From positions 1 through 38,091 of the forward strand of contig JAAYEQ010000065.1 in assembly GCA_012728655.1 (NCBI GenBank): a DNA stretch of 38,091 nucleotides, in the 5' to 3' direction. The notes below the pieces were generated by a model, which saw only the letters and a program-made list of their open reading frames with translations, searched no databases and had not been told where the DNA came from. Within the stretch, counting starts at the first letter, position 1; every line of letters begins with the position of its first letter. A program made the translations under genes and the position numbers. This DNA comes from Syntrophomonadaceae bacterium (GTDB lineage: Bacteria; Bacillota; Syntrophomonadia; Syntrophomonadales; DTU052). Below, in pieces: positions 36,091 to 38,091 of this stretch.

Positions 36091-36713
36091 CAACCGTAAA
36101 CCTCCTCCACCTTGGCTACGGCGTCTTTGGTTATCACAAGCTTGTCGTAGGCCAATAGATCATAGACGTTGATAAAATCTGCTCGAAGCGGTTTGACTCC
36201 CGGGATGTTCCGCGCCGACTTGGTAACATTGATGTCTCCGTCAGCGGTAACAACCAGGGCCTTTCCAAACACATTCAGGGCATTCAGGACTTCGATTATA
36301 CGTTTGGTTTTGGGTTCCTCAAAGCTCAAAGCCTCCAAAACCACAATCTCTCCGTTGTTGACCTTGTCGGACAGTACTGATTTTAGGGCCAATCTCCTGA
36401 CTTTCTTGGGCAGTTTTATCGAATAATCCCGTGGATGGGGCCCAAATACAGTACCCCCACCCCGCCAGAGCGGGGAGCGTCGACTTCCGGCCCGTGCGCG
36501 GCCGGTGCCTTTTTGGCGCCAGGGCTTCCTTCCGCCACCTCGAACCATCCCCCGGGTCTTGGTGGAGGCGGTCCCTACCCGCCGGTTGGCCAGTTGAGCC
36601 TTCACAACCTGGTGAACGACAGCCCGGTTGGGTTCAATCCCGAAAACGCTGTCACTTAACTCCATTTCACCGACCTGGGCTCCTGCCATATTGTATACTG
36701 CTACCTTGGGCAT
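36090..36713 (-). CDS. rplD: 50S ribosomal protein L4
   Basis: 207 residues. The long tunnel loop has [20 protein letters not shown] and [19 protein letters not shown]. The C-terminal domain ends [10 protein letters not shown]. In enterobacteria L4 represses the S10 operon; in Firmicutes this is not settled. ATG 36713, with AGGAGG upstream. Confidence 0.97.
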   Translation of the reverse strand: MPKVAVYNMAGAQVGEMELSDSVFGIEPNRAVVHQVVKAQLANRRVGTASTKTRGMVRGGGRKPWRQKGTGRARAGSRRSPLWRGGGTVFGPHPRDYSIKLPKKVRRLALKSVLSDKVNNGEIVVLEALSFEEPKTKRIIEVLNALNVFGKALVVTADGDINVTKSARNIPGVKPLRADFINVYDLLAYDKLVITKDAVAKVEEVYG

Positions 36714-36732
36714 GATAGTAAACCTCCTTCAC

Positions 36733-37371
36733 CTATGCCTTCACCGAGTCTCTAATGGTAAGAAGCCCTCTGCGAGGTCCCGGTACCGCACCCTTGACCA
36801 GGATGACGTTTTTCTCCGGATAAACCTTTACTATCTTCAGTCTCTGCACCGTCACTCTCTCTCCACCCAGACGGCCCGGTTCCTTCCTGCCTTTAAAAAC
36901 TCTGGCCGGTCCTTTGGCTCCCAGCGAGCCGGGGCGGCGGTGGTATTTGGAGCCGTGTGCCATGGGACCACGGTGGAAGTTATGGCGCTTAATGCCTCCT
37001 GCAAAGCCCTTACCTTTCGAGATTCCGGTAACATCTATCAAATCGCCCTCTTGAAACACGTCGGCCCTGATTTCCTGTCCAATTTCATATTGATCGGGGT
37101 CTTCGACCCGAAACTCTCTCAGCCACCTGGTAGGTTTAATTTGGGCCTTGGCAAATTGCCCCCGGTCCGGACGGTTGACCTTCCGTTCCTTAACCCCCAT
37201 GAAACCCACCTGAATTGCACTGTAGCCATCAGTTTCCGGGGTCTTTTTCCTTACGACTACACAGGGGCCGGCTTCAATTGCAGTAACCGCTACTGCCTGG
37301 CCGTCCTCAGTAAAAACCTGAGTCATGCCTAACTTTCTGGCCAGTAACCCCTTTTTAACTGCTCTTGACAC
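36733..37371 (-). CDS. rplC: 50S ribosomal protein L3
   Basis: 212 residues. It opens KKGLLARKLGMTQVFTEDG, and the loop near the peptidyl transferase centre reads KGKGFAGGIKRHNFHRGPMA, then HGSKYHRRPGSLGA. The end has AVPGPRRGLLTIRDS. GTG 37371 follows AGGAGGG. Confidence 0.98.
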   Translation of the reverse strand: MSRAVKKGLLARKLGMTQVFTEDGQAVAVTAIEAGPCVVVRKKTPETDGYSAIQVGFMGVKERKVNRPDRGQFAKAQIKPTRWLREFRVEDPDQYEIGQEIRADVFQEGDLIDVTGISKGKGFAGGIKRHNFHRGPMAHGSKYHRRPGSLGAKGPARVFKGRKEPGRLGGERVTVQRLKIVKVYPEKNVILVKGAVPGPRRGLLTIRDSVKA

Positions 37372-37406
37372 CTTTCTCCCTCCTAAATCAGCTTCCTAAT
37401 CCCTGG

Positions 37407-37718
37407 TTAGAGCTTAATCTCTATATCTACACCGGAAGGCAGGTCCAGGTGCATAAGGGCATCTATGGTCTTGGGATTGGGATCCAATATATCGATTAAC
37501 CGTTTGTGGGTCCTCATTTCAAACTGTTCTCGAGAATCCTTATTCACGTGTGGTGACCTGAGAATGGTATAAACACTTCTCTCCGTGGGAAGCGGCACCG
37601 GTCCTGAAACCTTTGAACCATTCTTTTTCGCGGTTTCCACTATCTTTTGGGCTGACTGGTCCAGCAGTTTGTGATCAAACGCCTTCAGCCTGATTCTGAC
37701 TTTTTGCTGACCTTTCAC
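37407..37718 (-). CDS. rpsJ: 30S ribosomal protein S10
   Basis: 103 residues. It contains [40 protein letters not shown] and [16 protein letters not shown]. Also known as the transcription factor NusE. GTG 37718 follows GGAGGG. It is the first gene of the S10 cluster and is preceded by a 239-base structured gap after tuf. Confidence 0.98.
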   Translation of the reverse strand: MKGQQKVRIRLKAFDHKLLDQSAQKIVETAKKNGSKVSGPVPLPTERSVYTILRSPHVNKDSREQFEMRTHKRLIDILDPNPKTIDALMHLDLPSGVDIEIKL

Positions 37719-37957
37719 CTGATGGTCCCTCCTTAAGTGCTGTCATGTACACGGTCCCGGGCGTACTAAGGAGAAAGGGCCTACCTTCCCTTTCTTCCCG
37801 GCTTAAACTCTCACTGATTGGGTATAACCCATAAACTATTGGTCTTTCTCCTGTTGTTATGCCGGCTTTGGTCCAGCCTCGCCAGCCCAAACTGCTGTCT
37901 CAGCGCAATCCACATCCGGGCGGAGCTCCTGACAGTACGCCCTTTCATTCCCCGGGT
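37719..37957 (-). promoter_or_regulatory. structured leader between tuf and rpsJ
   Basis: A 239-base non-coding gap in otherwise tightly packed ribosomal genes. A perfect 9-bp inverted repeat (AGTACGCCC at 37934-37942 and GGGCGTACT at 37759-37767) could close a domain of about 185 bases. Inside, a second hairpin (GAAAGGG/CCCTTTC, around 37773-37795) and the palindrome TGGGTTATACCCA can form. No clear promoter was found. A ribosomal-protein leader is plausible and was not tested against known families. Confidence 0.45.
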
Positions 37958-38091
37958 TTATTCTTCGATGCTGGTAACCACCCCGGCGCCTACGGTCCTT
38001 CCGCCTTCACGGATCGCAAACCTTAAGCCCTCTTCTATCGCTATCGGTGTTATCAGTTCGATACTCATCTGGATGTTGTCTCCCGGCATTA
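37958..38091 (-). CDS. tuf: elongation factor Tu, C-terminal part (runs off the right edge)
   Basis: The last 43-44 codons of EF-Tu are present. They read [20 protein letters not shown], then [18 protein letters not shown], ending TSIEE and TAA. This is the third beta-barrel domain that contacts aminoacyl-tRNA. The rest, including the GTPase domain, lies beyond the window. tuf directly upstream of rpsJ implies the str operon (rpsL, rpsG, fusA, tuf) to the right; this is inferred. Confidence 0.97.
   Translation of the reverse strand, partial: MPGDNIQMSIELITPIAIEEGLRFAIREGGRTVGAGVVTSIEE

Overview
The window looks like a chromosomal segment from an anaerobic, low- to mid-GC Firmicute of class Clostridia, with Syntrophomonas- or Peptococcaceae-like lineages as my best guess. 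The reasons are the gene orders secG-esterase-rnr-smpB-ssrA, cggR-gap-pgk-tpiA-gpmI-eno, and tuf-S10-spc-alpha followed by ecfA1-ecfA2-ecfT-truA-rplM-rpsI. A KOW protein lies between map and infA, S4, S14, L36 and adenylate kinase carry zinc ligands, and GTG and TTG starts are very common. The exact genus cannot be fixed from the sequence alone.

Layout, left to right. Positions 1-3680 are accessory and AT-richer. They hold a decayed IS256-type transposase running off the left edge, a 143-residue protein of unknown function, a TetR repressor with its own promoter and palindromic operator, an overlapping C45-type (penicillin acyltransferase-like) Ntn-hydrolase, and a non-coding stretch with a strong hairpin and a family of 12-bp repeats resembling multiple-repeat ends of an IS21-type element. 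From 3682 to the right edge all recognised genes are on the minus strand and are housekeeping. They are tmRNA and smpB (trans-translation), rnr, a carboxylesterase, a divergent membrane pyrophosphatase, secG, a CggR-controlled lower-glycolysis operon, rplM-rpsI, truA, the energising module of an ECF vitamin or metal transporter, and a complete S10-spc-alpha ribosomal super-operon ending upstream in the 3' part of tuf.

How the genes work together. Read in the direction of transcription, the right 18 kb makes the core of both ribosomal subunits, the RNA polymerase alpha subunit, SecY, adenylate kinase, methionine aminopeptidase and IF-1. ecfA1, ecfA2 and ecfT follow on the same run, while rplM-rpsI has its own promoter and terminator. 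cggR then starts a separate unit turning glyceraldehyde-3-phosphate into phosphoenolpyruvate, trailed by secG and the pyrophosphatase, which closes at a strong terminator. A further promoter drives rnr-smpB, and the tmRNA begins one base after the smpB stop codon.

The most interesting points are the divergent pyrophosphatase (altered substrate-binding motif, K+-independence lysine, extra loop), the TetR/C45 pair with a clear operator, the repeat family next to ssrA that also seems to provide the ssrA terminator, the smpB/ssrA junction where the last smpB codons spell a TATAAA box, and a structured leader between tuf and rpsJ. No CRISPR array, prophage or known defence system was seen.
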